Shown piece after piece: positions 16,463-25,800 of a DNA stretch of 43,284 nucleotides; the stretch's first letter is position 1, and the number at the start of each line of letters is the position of its first letter. Both the position numbers and the translations under genes were made by a program. The DNA lies in the NCBI RefSeq assembly GCF_019207025.1, contig NZ_JAEEGC010000134.1, forward strand, positions 1 to 43,284, in the 5' to 3' direction. The notes under the pieces were generated by a model. The model had not been told where the DNA came from and searched no databases. It saw only the letters and a program-made list of their open reading frames with translations. The DNA is from Clostridium thailandense (GTDB lineage Bacteria > Bacillota > Clostridia > Clostridiales > Clostridiaceae).

Positions 16463-17059
16463 ATAAATAAGCTAGACCTAATTGAAACCATAAAAGAAGC
16501 TCAAGCTGGTAATTCAAGAGCCTTAGAATATATTTTAAATAAGTGCAAGCCTCTAATAATGAAAAGTTCATTAGAAATTTATATAGATGGCTATGAAACT
16601 CAGGATTTAGCTCAAATAGCCAGTATAGCTTTAATTAAGGCCGTAAATAAATATGATTGCAGCAGATCGCCAGGATTTATCGCTTATGCTAAAAAAATAA
16701 TAAAAAATGCTCTTAACGATGAATTAAGAAGATTTCTTAATAAAAGAAATGATAAAAAATTCAAATGCAGTTTAAATAAGTTAAATGAAGACGGCATAGA
16801 ACTCCTTGAAATTCTAGCATCAGATGTGAATTTGGAAGCTGAAATAATCCTTAAAGAGGAAATAATTATACTTAGAAAAGCATTATTTACCCTAAACCCA
16901 AAAGAACTAGAAATTGTAGATTGGTTTTACTTTAAACAAAGATCTTTGAAGGAATATTCAGAGATAAAAGGTTTAAAGAAAGCAACGGCTATTAAAAGAA
17001 AAATAAGAGCAATAGAAAAGCTAAAAAAATATTTCTCAACCTCAAAAGTTGAAAGATGA
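16463..17059 (+). CDS. Sigma-70-like protein, second of two, with an apparent ATA start
   Basis: The 198 residues show a clearer sigma-70 pattern: region 2 (ALEYILNKCKPLIMKSS, then ETQDLAQIASIALIKAVNKYDCSRSPGFIAYAKKIIKNALNDELRRF) and region 4 (LRKALFTLNPKELEIVDWFYFKQRSLKEYSEIKGLKKATAIKRKIRAIEKLKKYF). It resembles UviA/TcdR-type or phage sigma factors. The normal start position (N-K-L-D-L-I-E-T-I) has ATA (16463-16465), seven bases after a perfect AGAGGAGGG. No ATG, GTG or TTG lies nearby in frame except 16400, deep inside the previous gene. Either AUA is used, giving low expression, or the gene starts inside its neighbour. Its stop overlaps the next frame by ATGA. Confidence 0.75.
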   Translation: MNKLDLIETIKEAQAGNSRALEYILNKCKPLIMKSSLEIYIDGYETQDLAQIASIALIKAVNKYDCSRSPGFIAYAKKIIKNALNDELRRFLNKRNDKKFKCSLNKLNEDGIELLEILASDVNLEAEIILKEEIIILRKALFTLNPKELEIVDWFYFKQRSLKEYSEIKGLKKATAIKRKIRAIEKLKKYFSTSKVER

Positions 17060-17076
17060 AACTGGAGGGATTCAAC

Positions 17077-18060
17077 TTGGATAATACATTAATAAAAGAT
17101 GAAAATATAATGATATTTCACCCTAAGCTTGCAGAGCTTTTGGGACTTAATGAGAGTATAATTTTAAATCAAATTCATTATTGGATAAATAAAAAAACTA
17201 ACATAATAGATGGTATGTCCTGGGTGTACAACAGCTACGAGAATTGGCATAAACAATTGAGTTTTATCTCTACAAATACAATAAAAAAGGCTATAAAAAA
17301 CCTTGAAGACATGGAGATAATTCTATGTGCTAACTTTAATAAATGTAAAATGGACAAGACTAAATGGTACACAATAAACTATGATAAACTCAAAGCTTTT
17401 CTTGAAAAGCATAAAGATACGACCGATAAAGATGAACTATCGATAACCATAAATGATGCAATGGAAGATAAAAATATGCACTGCAGTGGATTAAATTTAG
17501 CTGAGGATGTGAATAATTCTGGCCAAGCAATACCAGAAACTACTACAGAAACTACACATAATGATGATGCTATAAAGGAAAATGCCTCTACAGCCTTAGA
17601 ATCTCGCAAAGCACAATCATCCGATGTGGAAAAGGTTTTAAATATACTTCCTGAAAGCAGTTCTTTCAAGGATATAGTAGAGTTCTATATGAAAAATATA
17701 AGCTTTCCCGGAGGTTATGAACTTGAAAGACTTAAATATCTTTTGGAGGAATTCAAAGACCCTGAGCTTATAATATTTGCCATACAACAATCTCTCCAAA
17801 ACAATGCAAGAAACCTAAGATATATAGAAAAAGTTTTATACAATTGGATGGATAATGGAGTTAAAAATAAAATTGATGCAGAAGCTTTTACTGAAAGCTT
17901 CAGAAAATACAAGGAGGAGAAAAATTATGGAAGACTTACAGGCGACCCTAGGAAGAATAGAGGAAGTCATCCAAAGACTGCGACAGAAAACAAATGGACA
18001 GGCTACAAACCTCCAGAGCCAAAAATCTCAACAGCTTCATATGGACAAGAACTTATTTAA
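17077..18060 (+). CDS. DnaD-type replication initiator / replisome organizer (prophage-like)
   Basis: The 327-residue protein has the winged-helix N-terminus of phage replisome organizers (IMIFHPKLAELLGLNESIILNQIHYWINK ... MSWVYNSYENWHKQLSFISTNTIKKAIKNLEDMEIIL), a low-complexity linker (about 125-195), then a DnaD-like domain (SSSFKDIVEFYMKNISFPGGYELERLKYLLEEF ... NARNLRYIEKVLYNWMDNGV, about 205-280) and the usual ending WTGYKPPEPK. It would bind the origin and recruit the helicase loader encoded next. I prefer the TTG at 17077, seven bases after GGAGGG, over the ATG at 17056, which overlaps the previous stop codon but has no good ribosome site. The 3' end overlaps the next gene by 134 bp. 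Confidence 0.82.
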   Translation: MDNTLIKDENIMIFHPKLAELLGLNESIILNQIHYWINKKTNIIDGMSWVYNSYENWHKQLSFISTNTIKKAIKNLEDMEIILCANFNKCKMDKTKWYTINYDKLKAFLEKHKDTTDKDELSITINDAMEDKNMHCSGLNLAEDVNNSGQAIPETTTETTHNDDAIKENASTALESRKAQSSDVEKVLNILPESSSFKDIVEFYMKNISFPGGYELERLKYLLEEFKDPELIIFAIQQSLQNNARNLRYIEKVLYNWMDNGVKNKIDAEAFTESFRKYKEEKNYGRLTGDPRKNRGSHPKTATENKWTGYKPPEPKISTASYGQELI

Positions 18061-18348
18061 CTCTTGCACTATATGCGGAGGCAAAGGGTTTATTATAAAA
18101 CATAATTCAAGTGGGCAGGATACCATTATCTTCTGCACTTGCAGAGAAATAGATAAAACAAAACTATTGTGGAAGGTTTCTGGAATAGAAAAAGAAAGAA
18201 ACAGACTTACTTTTGGCAGCTATAAACCTTACAATGAAGCCTCTAAAAAAGCTAAAGGTGCAGCTATTGCCTACTTTAAAAATTTTAACAGCATAAAATC
18301 CAACAGAAGAAACAGCATAGCATTTTTGGGACAGGTTGGCAGTGGAAA
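17927..18348 (+). pseudogene. DnaC-type helicase loader, 5' part, interrupted by the RIT element
   Basis: The protein has an N-terminal coil, a four-cysteine zinc motif (CTICGGKG and FCTCRE), the DnaC-like linker and the start of the AAA+ core up to AFLGQVGSG, where the Walker A Lys should follow. The element joins after the codon for that last Gly. Translation would run on to a stop at 18430 and give a 168-residue protein without ATPase core. Joining 18343 to 21812 across the repeated GGAAA restores GQVGSGKTH and a 270-residue reading frame (813 bp including stop). Start at ATG 17927 after AAGGAGGAG, inside the 3' end of the DnaD gene. An ordinary phage-type DnaC/DnaI loader before insertion. 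Confidence 0.9.
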
Positions 18349-18430
18349 TTATCGAAAGTTTTATGTTATCGAAAGAAATGAGAGTTTATTATTGATATTT
18401 AAGCATCAGTACTTTGATTTCTTTCGATAA
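18344..18430 (+). repeat. Left inverted terminal repeat of the RIT element (87 bp)
   Basis: GGAAA, then decamers TTATCGAAAG at 18349 and 18366 and the inverted CTTTCGATAA at 18421. Decamer steps are 17 and 55 bp, exactly mirrored at the right end. The text between decamers is only loosely conserved. Confidence 0.9.
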
Positions 18431-18471
18431 TACTTCAGAATGTAATTACTATTCTATTCAAGGAGGTTATT

Positions 18472-19719
18472 ATGGAAACTAAGTTAACAATTAACGAGCT
18501 TGCCACAAAAGTAGTTGAGGAACTTAAAAAAATGAACTATGCCAATAATACAGTCTGTCAGTTTCGAGCATCTTTTAACAGAATTTTATCTTTTGCAAAA
18601 GAACATAATGAAATTTATTTTTCTGAAGAACTTGGCAGACAATATCTTGCCGAAAAATACGACTGTGCAATTAATTACTATCTGCAGTCTTTTCCACAAA
18701 AATGTAAGCATGCACTTCGTAGTGTGAGAATGTTAGGAGACTATCAGATTCATGGTATAATCATCAGGCGGATTGTTAAAAAGAAGAATTACATTAAACC
18801 ACCTCAGTTTGAGCAAGTACTAACTGCATATGAGAAAGAATGCCAAGATAATGAGTATTCTATTCGTGGAATGCGAACAAGGCTTCAGAGACTCTTTTTC
18901 TTCATAGACTATCTGCATTTAAAAAACATAAAAGATCTTAATGAAATAACGCCTAATATTATTACTGATTATGTTAAAACCATTTATCATCATCATGAAA
19001 AAAGCATTGCAGCAATTCTTACAACTCTTAGAATGTTTTTAAGGTTTTCGTATCATAAAAAATATACTGAAAAAGATTTATCTTTGATTGTTCCAAAACA
19101 AAATAAATATTATTATCCGGCTGTACCTTCTACTTGGAAGCCGGAGGCAGTAAAACATATGCTAGAATCCATTGATCGTGGAAATCCTTTGGGCAAACGG
19201 GATTATGCTATACTGATTCTTGTTGCTAAACTAGGCATTCGAGCTGGAGATATTAAGGCTATGAAACTTACGGACCTTGATTGGAAAAACATGGCTATAA
19301 ATATTATTCAAGAAAAGACCAACGTTAAAGCTAAATATCCTATACTTAATGATATAGGATGGGCGCTGATTGATTACTTGAAGAACGGACGTCCTGCAAA
19401 CTGTGAGTCTCCTTATTTATTTGTACGTCTAAATGCACCATACGAACCTTTCGGCAAAAATGCAAATATGAATAACATCATTACAAAATATACACGAAAA
19501 GCTGGCATATCCATCCCTCCGGGAAACAGGCATGGGCTTCATTCACTCCGACACGCATTAGCAAGCACTCTTCTTGCACAAGGTACGCCTCTTCCTGTTA
19601 TAACAGAAATATTAGGACATATAGATTCAAAATCTACCGCGGTTTATCTTCGAACAGATATGGATGGATTAAAAGAATGTGCACTTAATCCGGAGGAGGT
19701 GTTTGATTATGAAAGATGA
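18472..19719 (+). CDS. Tyrosine recombinase, first of the RIT trio (RitA-like)
   Basis: A 415-residue phage-integrase-family enzyme with a SAM-like N-terminal arm (about 10-210) and a C-terminal catalytic domain. The active-site residues are present: Arg 257 (KLGIRAGD), Lys 282 (EKTN), His 357-x-x-Arg 360 (HSLRHALAS), His 383 (ILGHIDSK) and the nucleophile Tyr 392 (AVYLRTD). All five are intact, so it is probably active. AAGGAGG lies about 8 bp before the ATG. Its stop overlaps the next start by 11 bp. It likely acts on the TTATCGAAAG-bearing ends together with the two following recombinases. Confidence 0.93.
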   Translation: METKLTINELATKVVEELKKMNYANNTVCQFRASFNRILSFAKEHNEIYFSEELGRQYLAEKYDCAINYYLQSFPQKCKHALRSVRMLGDYQIHGIIIRRIVKKKNYIKPPQFEQVLTAYEKECQDNEYSIRGMRTRLQRLFFFIDYLHLKNIKDLNEITPNIITDYVKTIYHHHEKSIAAILTTLRMFLRFSYHKKYTEKDLSLIVPKQNKYYYPAVPSTWKPEAVKHMLESIDRGNPLGKRDYAILILVAKLGIRAGDIKAMKLTDLDWKNMAINIIQEKTNVKAKYPILNDIGWALIDYLKNGRPANCESPYLFVRLNAPYEPFGKNANMNNIITKYTRKAGISIPPGNRHGLHSLRHALASTLLAQGTPLPVITEILGHIDSKSTAVYLRTDMDGLKECALNPEEVFDYER

Positions 19720-20689
19720 ATTTAACTTTTATAGCGTGTTTGCTGATTCCATAGCAGGCTTTATCAGCGAGAAAAAGGCAGTTGGCTATAAGTTTGAAAA
19801 AGGTACTTCCATGCTCAAAAGGTTTGATAGTTATGTATGTTCTTTTCCAATTTTAACAAAAGAGTTAACCAAAGACATTGTTTTAAATTGGACGAAGCGT
19901 TCTCCATATGAGACAATTTCAACTCAAGCTGGTAGAATATCATTGCTACGTGGACTCGGAGAATATATGAATCGTATGGGTGAGCAAGCTTATATATATC
20001 CAAAAGGAATGATTACAATTAATCGTTACCCGTATACACCATATATCTTTTCAAAAAAAGAAATGATGTTAATATTCTCAGCTTGCGACCGATGTTCTGT
20101 TGCTAAAGAATCTCCTTATCGACACCTAATCCTCTCATTGCTTATTAGGATGCTTTATAGCTGCGGACTTCGAGTTTCGGAAGCATTAAATCTAAAAATT
20201 GAAGATATCAATCTTTCAGATGGTACTCTCTATATTAGATGTACAAAGTTTGGAAAAGAAAGAAAGCTTCCCATGTCAGACGCTCTTACAGAAAGATGTC
20301 GTAAATACTATGGCATTGTCCTTGTGAGACAATCTAACTGCACATATTTTTTTCCGTCTCCTTTTGGCGGAAACTATAAAAGTAGTACTATTTATAAGCT
20401 ATTTCGTGATATTCTGTGGGATGCAGGTATATCTCATACTGGTAAAGGTCCAAGATTACACGATCTGAGACATACTTTTGCTGTTCATTGTCTTAAGAAA
20501 TGGGTCCTTGATAAAAAGGACTTAACTAATTGTTTACCATATTTATCTATATATCTAGGTCACGAGGATATGCGTGGAAGCCAGCGTTATCTTAAACTTA
20601 CAGCTGACTTATATCCTGATATCATTAAAAAAGTTGAAGATAACTGTTCTTGGTTAATACCGGAGGTGAAGGTAAATGAAACAAACTGA
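19709..20689 (+). CDS. Tyrosine recombinase, second of the RIT trio (RitB-like)
   Basis: A 326-residue phage-integrase-family protein. N-terminal core-binding domain about residues 1-100, catalytic domain from about 115. Catalytic residues: Arg 155 (SCGLRVSEAL), Lys 180 (CTKFGKER), His 251-x-x-Arg 254 (HDLRHTFA), His 285 (YLGHEDM) and Tyr 294 (SQRYLKL). The frame is open from 19679, but GGAGGAGG precedes the ATG at 19709, whose bases overlap the end of the first recombinase gene. Its stop overlaps the third gene by 14 bp. Translational coupling of all three is likely. Confidence 0.93.
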   Translation: MKDEFNFYSVFADSIAGFISEKKAVGYKFEKGTSMLKRFDSYVCSFPILTKELTKDIVLNWTKRSPYETISTQAGRISLLRGLGEYMNRMGEQAYIYPKGMITINRYPYTPYIFSKKEMMLIFSACDRCSVAKESPYRHLILSLLIRMLYSCGLRVSEALNLKIEDINLSDGTLYIRCTKFGKERKLPMSDALTERCRKYYGIVLVRQSNCTYFFPSPFGGNYKSSTIYKLFRDILWDAGISHTGKGPRLHDLRHTFAVHCLKKWVLDKKDLTNCLPYLSIYLGHEDMRGSQRYLKLTADLYPDIIKKVEDNCSWLIPEVKVNETN

Positions 20690-21698
20690 TTTTGCCAAAA
20701 TACTTACTCGTTATTTAGCAGAGTTTCTTCCGGGGCAGAGGAATGTTAGCTTAAACACAATTCGTTCTTACAGAGATACGTATAAACAGATGCTTGGTTT
20801 CTTTAGTAGTATATTGGGAATCAAGGCAGAACGCATTACATTCAAAGATACAACTGCTGATCATATTAAGGAATTTCTTGTGTGGCTAGAAAAAGAAAGG
20901 GGCATAAGTATTAACACAAGAAATCAAAGGTTAGCAGCAATTCATAGTTTTTTTCGCTATGCACAAGGTGAATATCCTGAAATTTTGCATGAAAGTCAAC
21001 GAATACTTGGTATACCATTTAAGAAGCGCAATCATTCAACAGTTGAATATCTAACAAAAGAATGCTTGAAAATATTTTTAGAACAGCCAGACACATCTAC
21101 AAAAAAGGGACGACGAGATCTTGCAGTAATATCTATTTTGTATGATACTGGTGCTCGTGTTCAAGAGTTGATAGATCTTAAAGTCTGCAACGTTAGACTT
21201 CAAAAGCCTGCTACAATTACCCTAACGGGCAAAGGTAATAAAACACGTTGTGTGCCATTGATGGATAAAGTCAGTCAGATTTTGCAGTATTATATGGAAG
21301 AGAATCATTTGTTGGATAACGGTAGGCAACAGACCTATCTTTTCTACAACAGCAGATACGAATGCTTTACCCGTCCGGGCATCACATATATATTGAATAA
21401 ATATTTCAAACAGGCAAAGAACACATATACTGAAATCATTTTTCCCAAAACAATTCATCCACACCTTATTCGGCATACAAAAGCTATTCATTTACTAGAA
21501 TCAGGTGTAAATCTGATATATATTCGAGACCTATTAGGGCACGTAAGTGTGACTACAACAGAAATTTACCTAAGAGCAGAAACCGAATTAAAAAGAGTTG
21601 CATTAGAGAATACTTATCCGGAAGTTGTTACGCAAAATATACCTTTATGGACAGAAAATACAGAATTACTTCAATGGCTTGATGATTTCTGCCGCTAA
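20676..21698 (+). CDS. Tyrosine recombinase, third of the RIT trio (RitC-like)
   Basis: A 340-residue phage-integrase-family protein with an XerC/D-like N-terminal domain (LARYLAEF-like start to about 110) and a catalytic domain. Residues present: Arg 161 (DTGARVQEL), Lys 186 (TGKGNKTR), His 263-x-x-Arg 266 (HPHLIRHTKA), His 289 (LLGHVSVTTTEIYL) and Tyr 298. GGAGGTGAAGG precedes the ATG. It ends 4 bp before the right inverted repeat, as expected for the last gene of a RIT element. Confidence 0.93.
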   Translation: MKQTDFAKILTRYLAEFLPGQRNVSLNTIRSYRDTYKQMLGFFSSILGIKAERITFKDTTADHIKEFLVWLEKERGISINTRNQRLAAIHSFFRYAQGEYPEILHESQRILGIPFKKRNHSTVEYLTKECLKIFLEQPDTSTKKGRRDLAVISILYDTGARVQELIDLKVCNVRLQKPATITLTGKGNKTRCVPLMDKVSQILQYYMEENHLLDNGRQQTYLFYNSRYECFTRPGITYILNKYFKQAKNTYTEIIFPKTIHPHLIRHTKAIHLLESGVNLIYIRDLLGHVSVTTTEIYLRAETELKRVALENTYPEVVTQNIPLWTENTELLQWLDDFCR

Positions 21699-21702
21699 TT
21701 TA

Positions 21703-21789
21703 TTATCGAAAGATTTTTAATCAACACTTACTGAATTATCAAGTGCTCATTAAGAATCTTTCGATAAACAAAATCTTTCGATAATTTCC
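21703..21789 (-). repeat. Right inverted terminal repeat of the RIT element (87 bp)
   Basis: Decamer TTATCGAAAG at 21703, inverted CTTTCGATAA at 21758 and 21775, then TTTCC. Steps of 55 and 17 bp mirror the left end. Read inward the first 15 bases are identical to the left end. Confidence 0.9.
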
Positions 21790-21811
21790 TTTATAGAAAG
21801 TTTTACATAAC

Positions 21812-22207
21812 GGAAAAACTCACTTAAGTGTTGCTATAGGTTTGAATCTTTTAAGTAAAGGTATTCCTGTAGTATATATGTCCTATAGAGATGAAATTTT
21901 AAAGCTAAAACAGAACATACTGGATGAAGAGTTTTACGTTAACTGCTTGAGGAAATACAAGGTTTCTTCAGTTCTTATCATAGATGATTTATTTAAAGGC
22001 AAGATTAATGATGCAGATATTAATATAGTTTTTGAGATTATAAACTACAGATATATGAATAATCTCCCTATTATTGTATCTTCTGAATTTACTGCAGAAA
22101 GATTGCTGTTTTTTGATGAGGGGGTTGGAAGCAGGATTATTGAGATGTGTAAGGATTATATGGTGGAGATTTTGGGAAAAGAGAATAACTTTAGGATAGA
22201 GGGCTAA
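21812..22207 (+). pseudogene. DnaC-type helicase loader, 3' part
   Basis: From GGA AAA ACT CAC the frame reads GKTHLSVAIGLNLLSKGIPVVYMS, the rest of Walker A and the first helix of the AAA+ core, then Walker B SVLIIDDLFKG, sensor region LPIIVSSEFTAERLL, and the C-terminal ending after VGSRIIEMCKDY, which carries the usual Arg. The codons continue in phase from 18343 if the insertion is removed. On its own it lacks a ribosome site and could only start at an internal TTG (21842), so it is unlikely to be made. Confidence 0.9.
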
Positions 22208-22232
22208 AATAGCTCTCTATCCTCGAATTTTT
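22193..22232 (+). terminator. Terminator at the end of the DnaC-like gene
   Basis: AGGATAGAGGGCT (22193-22205) pairs with AGCTCTCTATCCT (22211-22223) with one G-U pair, and is followed by CGAATTTTT. It overlaps the stop codon. Confidence 0.7.
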
Positions 22233-22349
22233 ATGCTATTTTCTACATTGGCAGAAGAATGGCGAAAGATTTCTGACCTTACTTCAAACTGTAGTGAAAA
22301 TGTTTCTTTTAGTGGATGTTTGATAACATATTTTTTATCCATACCTTAG

Positions 22350-22748
22350 CTAAAAGCTAGCAAAATAGTCCTTATCAAATTGATCTAAATAATATTTTTT
22401 ATTTTGGTAGTTATTTATCACATCTTCTATATAATCACACACTTTTATATAATCTGCTTCATACAAGGTTCTACCTTCTTTTATAGTTTTGAATTGAAGT
22501 GTGATAGGTGCCTTTTTTAAATTTATAGTATCAATATTCTCTATTTTAAGTAATTCCGTAAGATCACCAGCAAATTTCATTTCTTCTAGATCATTTATAT
22601 CTTTATCATAAAGTATAGCAAAATCAATATCGCTATCCTCTCTTTGATACTCAGTCCCATATGAACCTATTATCCATGCTCCTAAAACATTAGGCTGCTC
22701 ACTAAAGTATTTTTTTAAGCTTTCTATTTTATTTTCTATATTTAGCAC
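22350..22748 (-). CDS. MNT-type nucleotidyltransferase (MntA-like), without visible HEPN partner
   Basis: The 132-residue protein is a minimal nucleotidyltransferase of the Pol-beta superfamily. The signature is complete: Gly 28-Ser 29 (IIGSYG) and, ten residues on, Asp 40-x-Asp 42 (DSDIDFAIL). Members such as MntA pair with a HEPN RNase toxin (HepT) and neutralise it by adding AMP to it. Here no HEPN gene lies on either side, so the protein may be an orphan antitoxin or another small nucleotidyltransferase. The start is GTG at 22748 after a strong GGAGGTGAT. It lies about 100 bp downstream of hsdR on the same strand, at the tail of the restriction-modification operon. Confidence 0.8.
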   Translation of the reverse strand: MLNIENKIESLKKYFSEQPNVLGAWIIGSYGTEYQREDSDIDFAILYDKDINDLEEMKFAGDLTELLKIENIDTINLKKAPITLQFKTIKEGRTLYEADYIKVCDYIEDVINNYQNKKYYLDQFDKDYFASF

Positions 22749-22850
22749 AGTATCACCTCCAGATCCTTTTTTATTTTCCTAAGCCTTCATTAAACATTAA
22801 CTTAAAAGATAGTTAACAACCAGCTCTATCTTTTCGCCATCTTCAACTAC

Positions 22851-25800
22851 TTAAACATTATAATTTTCAGTCGTTTCAGCAATTTCTACCGCATCTTGGT
22901 ATTCTGATGTTATGATAGAATCATATTTTTGTTTTATTTTAGTCATAAATTCTGGCAATTTCTGCATTAAGATCATCATATGTTTTAATTTGTTTCCTGC
23001 TGATTTATCCATTGCCATATCATAGTCTACACTTTTTGTTAATTCATCTATATAAGGTATTGCTTCTGCTTGTCCTATTGAGAATGCATTCACAGATTTG
23101 AAGAGCAAATCCCTATCAATTCCCCATCTATCTGCTAAGTCATCAATATTGGCTTTTAATTTCTTCTGTTTCCAAATATCAAAAGCTTCATCAAAATTTA
23201 AATTATAGGACAAATTTCCAGGTACTAATTCAGTATCTACAAATTCCTTTAGCAGATGCGCTTTATTATCTTCTCCCATATCACTCAGTTCTTGAATTTG
23301 CTCATAGATTATACGGAGGGTTTCCACATCTACCCTTTGAATCCCACCTACATTACTTACTTTCGAACCAATCAACTCAAGTATATGAGCTGCATCAATT
23401 ACTTGAGTTCCTGCAAGCTTTGTTTTTCCAACAAGAGGTTTAATAATACTTGGAATAGGCTCACCAGTTTCACCATTTCTTATTAAATTTTTATATGCTC
23501 CTCTATATTTTAACCAAGTATGCTCATCAATACCAAATGCACTATCATCCCATTTATATTCATAATATTGCTCCACTAAATTCAACTGTTCAGCTGCATC
23601 TTTAAAAGCAAAAATAAACTTGTCTTTCTCTTCCTTGTGATCTTTTATCTCTTGCCATTTTGAAGGATCTGGTAGTGACTCAACCATTTTCAAAGCATTT
23701 ATTCTGAATTTTTCAACGGCTACAATGTATGTATCAACGATTGCTTTACTACTACTTCCACCACTACCGTATAATTTTAATGCAGTTTCTACTGTTTGTT
23801 TTGTCATCCTTGGATACTGAAAATTAACTATTGTTCCAAACTCTTTATTTTTACCAAACACACGGTTTGTCCTAGAATATGCTTGGATTAATCCTTGCAG
23901 TTCCAAAGATCGATCTACATACAATGTATTCAACCTTTTAGAATCATATCCTGTAAGCAATTGATCTGCCACAATCACAAGGTCTATATTCTTTTTATTA
24001 CGTCCACTTCCACCACGAGTTGCACGTTCCACTAGGTCTTCAAAATATGCATCTTCTCCACGTTTTTTATCACCTGCAATAAATTCAATACCTGTAAACT
24101 CAGAGTAATCTTTAAACATTCCTTCAATAATTACAGGAGAAATATTATCTGGATCATTTTCATTACCAAAACTAAATGTCATGGCGATATTTAGTTTTTC
24201 TCCACGCTCATTTAATTGTTTCTTAAATTCATTGTAAAATTCAATCACCCGATTTTTATATGCAACTGTTAAAATAGCATTAAATTCTCTCCCCTGAGAC
24301 TGAATTTTCCAGTTATTTAATATTTCCAGAACAACTCTTGGAATATGTGTTTCATCTTGATATGTTAAAATATTTTTTTTACTAGCTTGCATTTCCACTT
24401 CTGCTTCAGACCATTCTTGTACCTTACGCTCAATATCTCTACAGCTAAGTTCAGGGTGCTCTTCTTTGACTTTTTCTACTAACTGTTCTCTTAAATCATC
24501 ATAACTTTTGAATTCACCAGTATTTATATAATCTACATGAAACCCTAAAACATTTCCATCTGAAATTGCCTCGTCAATGGTGTATTGATGAAGTTTTGGC
24601 CCAAATAGCTTTTCAGTAGTGTTAATTACTTCACTTTTCTCATTTATTTTCCCTTTAATATTATTTTCATCAAATAAAGGTGTTCCCGTAAAACCGTAGA
24701 AAAGACCATTTTTTCTAAAATAATTTTTAATTGATCCCATCATCTGTCCCATTGTTGTTCTATGGGCTTCATCTATAATAAATACAATTCTTTTATCTGC
24801 CAAAGTGTTGTCCTTAGCTTCTTCTAATTCCTTTACAAGTGAATTAAGTTTAAATGTTGTTGTGACTACAATGCCTGATTTCTGTAATTTAAGTTTATCT
24901 TTTAATTGATATGTATGTTTTGTTTCATCAACCGTTACTGGCTCATAAACTGCATAGGCCTTAAATTTACTCCTAGTAGTCTTATCCAATTCTCTTCTAT
25001 CCACCAAAAATACTACCTTATCAAACCCTGCACGTGTAGATAAAAATAAGGCTGTCTTAAAACTAGTAATTGTTTTTCCAGAACCAGTTGTGTGCCAAAC
25101 AAATCCTCCATGAGGTATACCATCATTATCCCATCCAAAAGCAGCACCTTCTACTGCTTGCAATGCGTAAACCTGATAAGGACGCATCAACATATGTTTT
25201 CTATTTTCCTCTTCTTCAGCCTCATCAATGACTAAATAATCTCCAACCATTTGATGTGCCATAGGTATCATCAGAAAATGTTCAATAACTTTCTGCCAAT
25301 TATTTATGGTTTTATTATCTTTATCTGCCCAATGAAAAACAAACGCAGGGTTAAAATCCTTAATAGACTTTGGTGTTGCAAAATAACGAGTTTCAATCTC
25401 CGTAGTAATTACCATCATCTGTGAGAATGCCATGAAGTTATTACAGTATTCGCCATCACTATAATACCTTTTAAACTGTCCATAGGCTTCATCTAAGGAC
25501 TTGTCAGTACGTTTTTGTTCTATATTAATTAGTGGTAATCCATTGATTAGTAATACTATATCAAATCGATTACCACTGGGAGTTACTACCTCCCTTGCAA
25601 TACGGTAACTTGAGTCACCTCCTCTTACCTCAGCTTTTTTGAGTATTGTTAAAGTAATCTGTTTCCTGGTTATATTAGGATTATCATCACGGTAAATTCC
25701 ATCAATTTTTCCTTTTGATTCTTCAATTGATAATATTTTAGCAGCTTCATAGCTATTGCTGATTTGCCCCACCTTAGCCATTACCTGTTTAAATTCATTA

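Larger units (their letters stand above)
18344..21811 (+). mobile_element. RIT (Recombinase-in-Trio) element inserted in the DnaC-like gene
   Basis: Three overlapping tyrosine recombinase genes in one direction, bounded by 87-bp inverted repeats, match the RIT element layout. A direct GGAAA occurs at both junctions (18344-18348 and 21812-21816), and removing one copy plus everything between (3468 bp) restores the interrupted gene in frame. The symmetric inverted repeat ends at 21789. The remaining 22 bp (21790-21811) are not from the target gene and resemble the element's left end in direct orientation. No passenger gene is present. Confidence 0.88.

Noticed and set aside
18344..21811. Tn554-type transposon
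   Set aside because: Tn554 has two recombinases of different size plus a small TnpC. Here there are three recombinases of 326-415 residues with 87-bp inverted ends and no TnpC or cargo, which fits RIT elements better.
22208..22349. A HEPN toxin gene fragment beside the MNT gene
   Set aside because: Short frames here are below 35 codons and show no R-x4-6-H motif.
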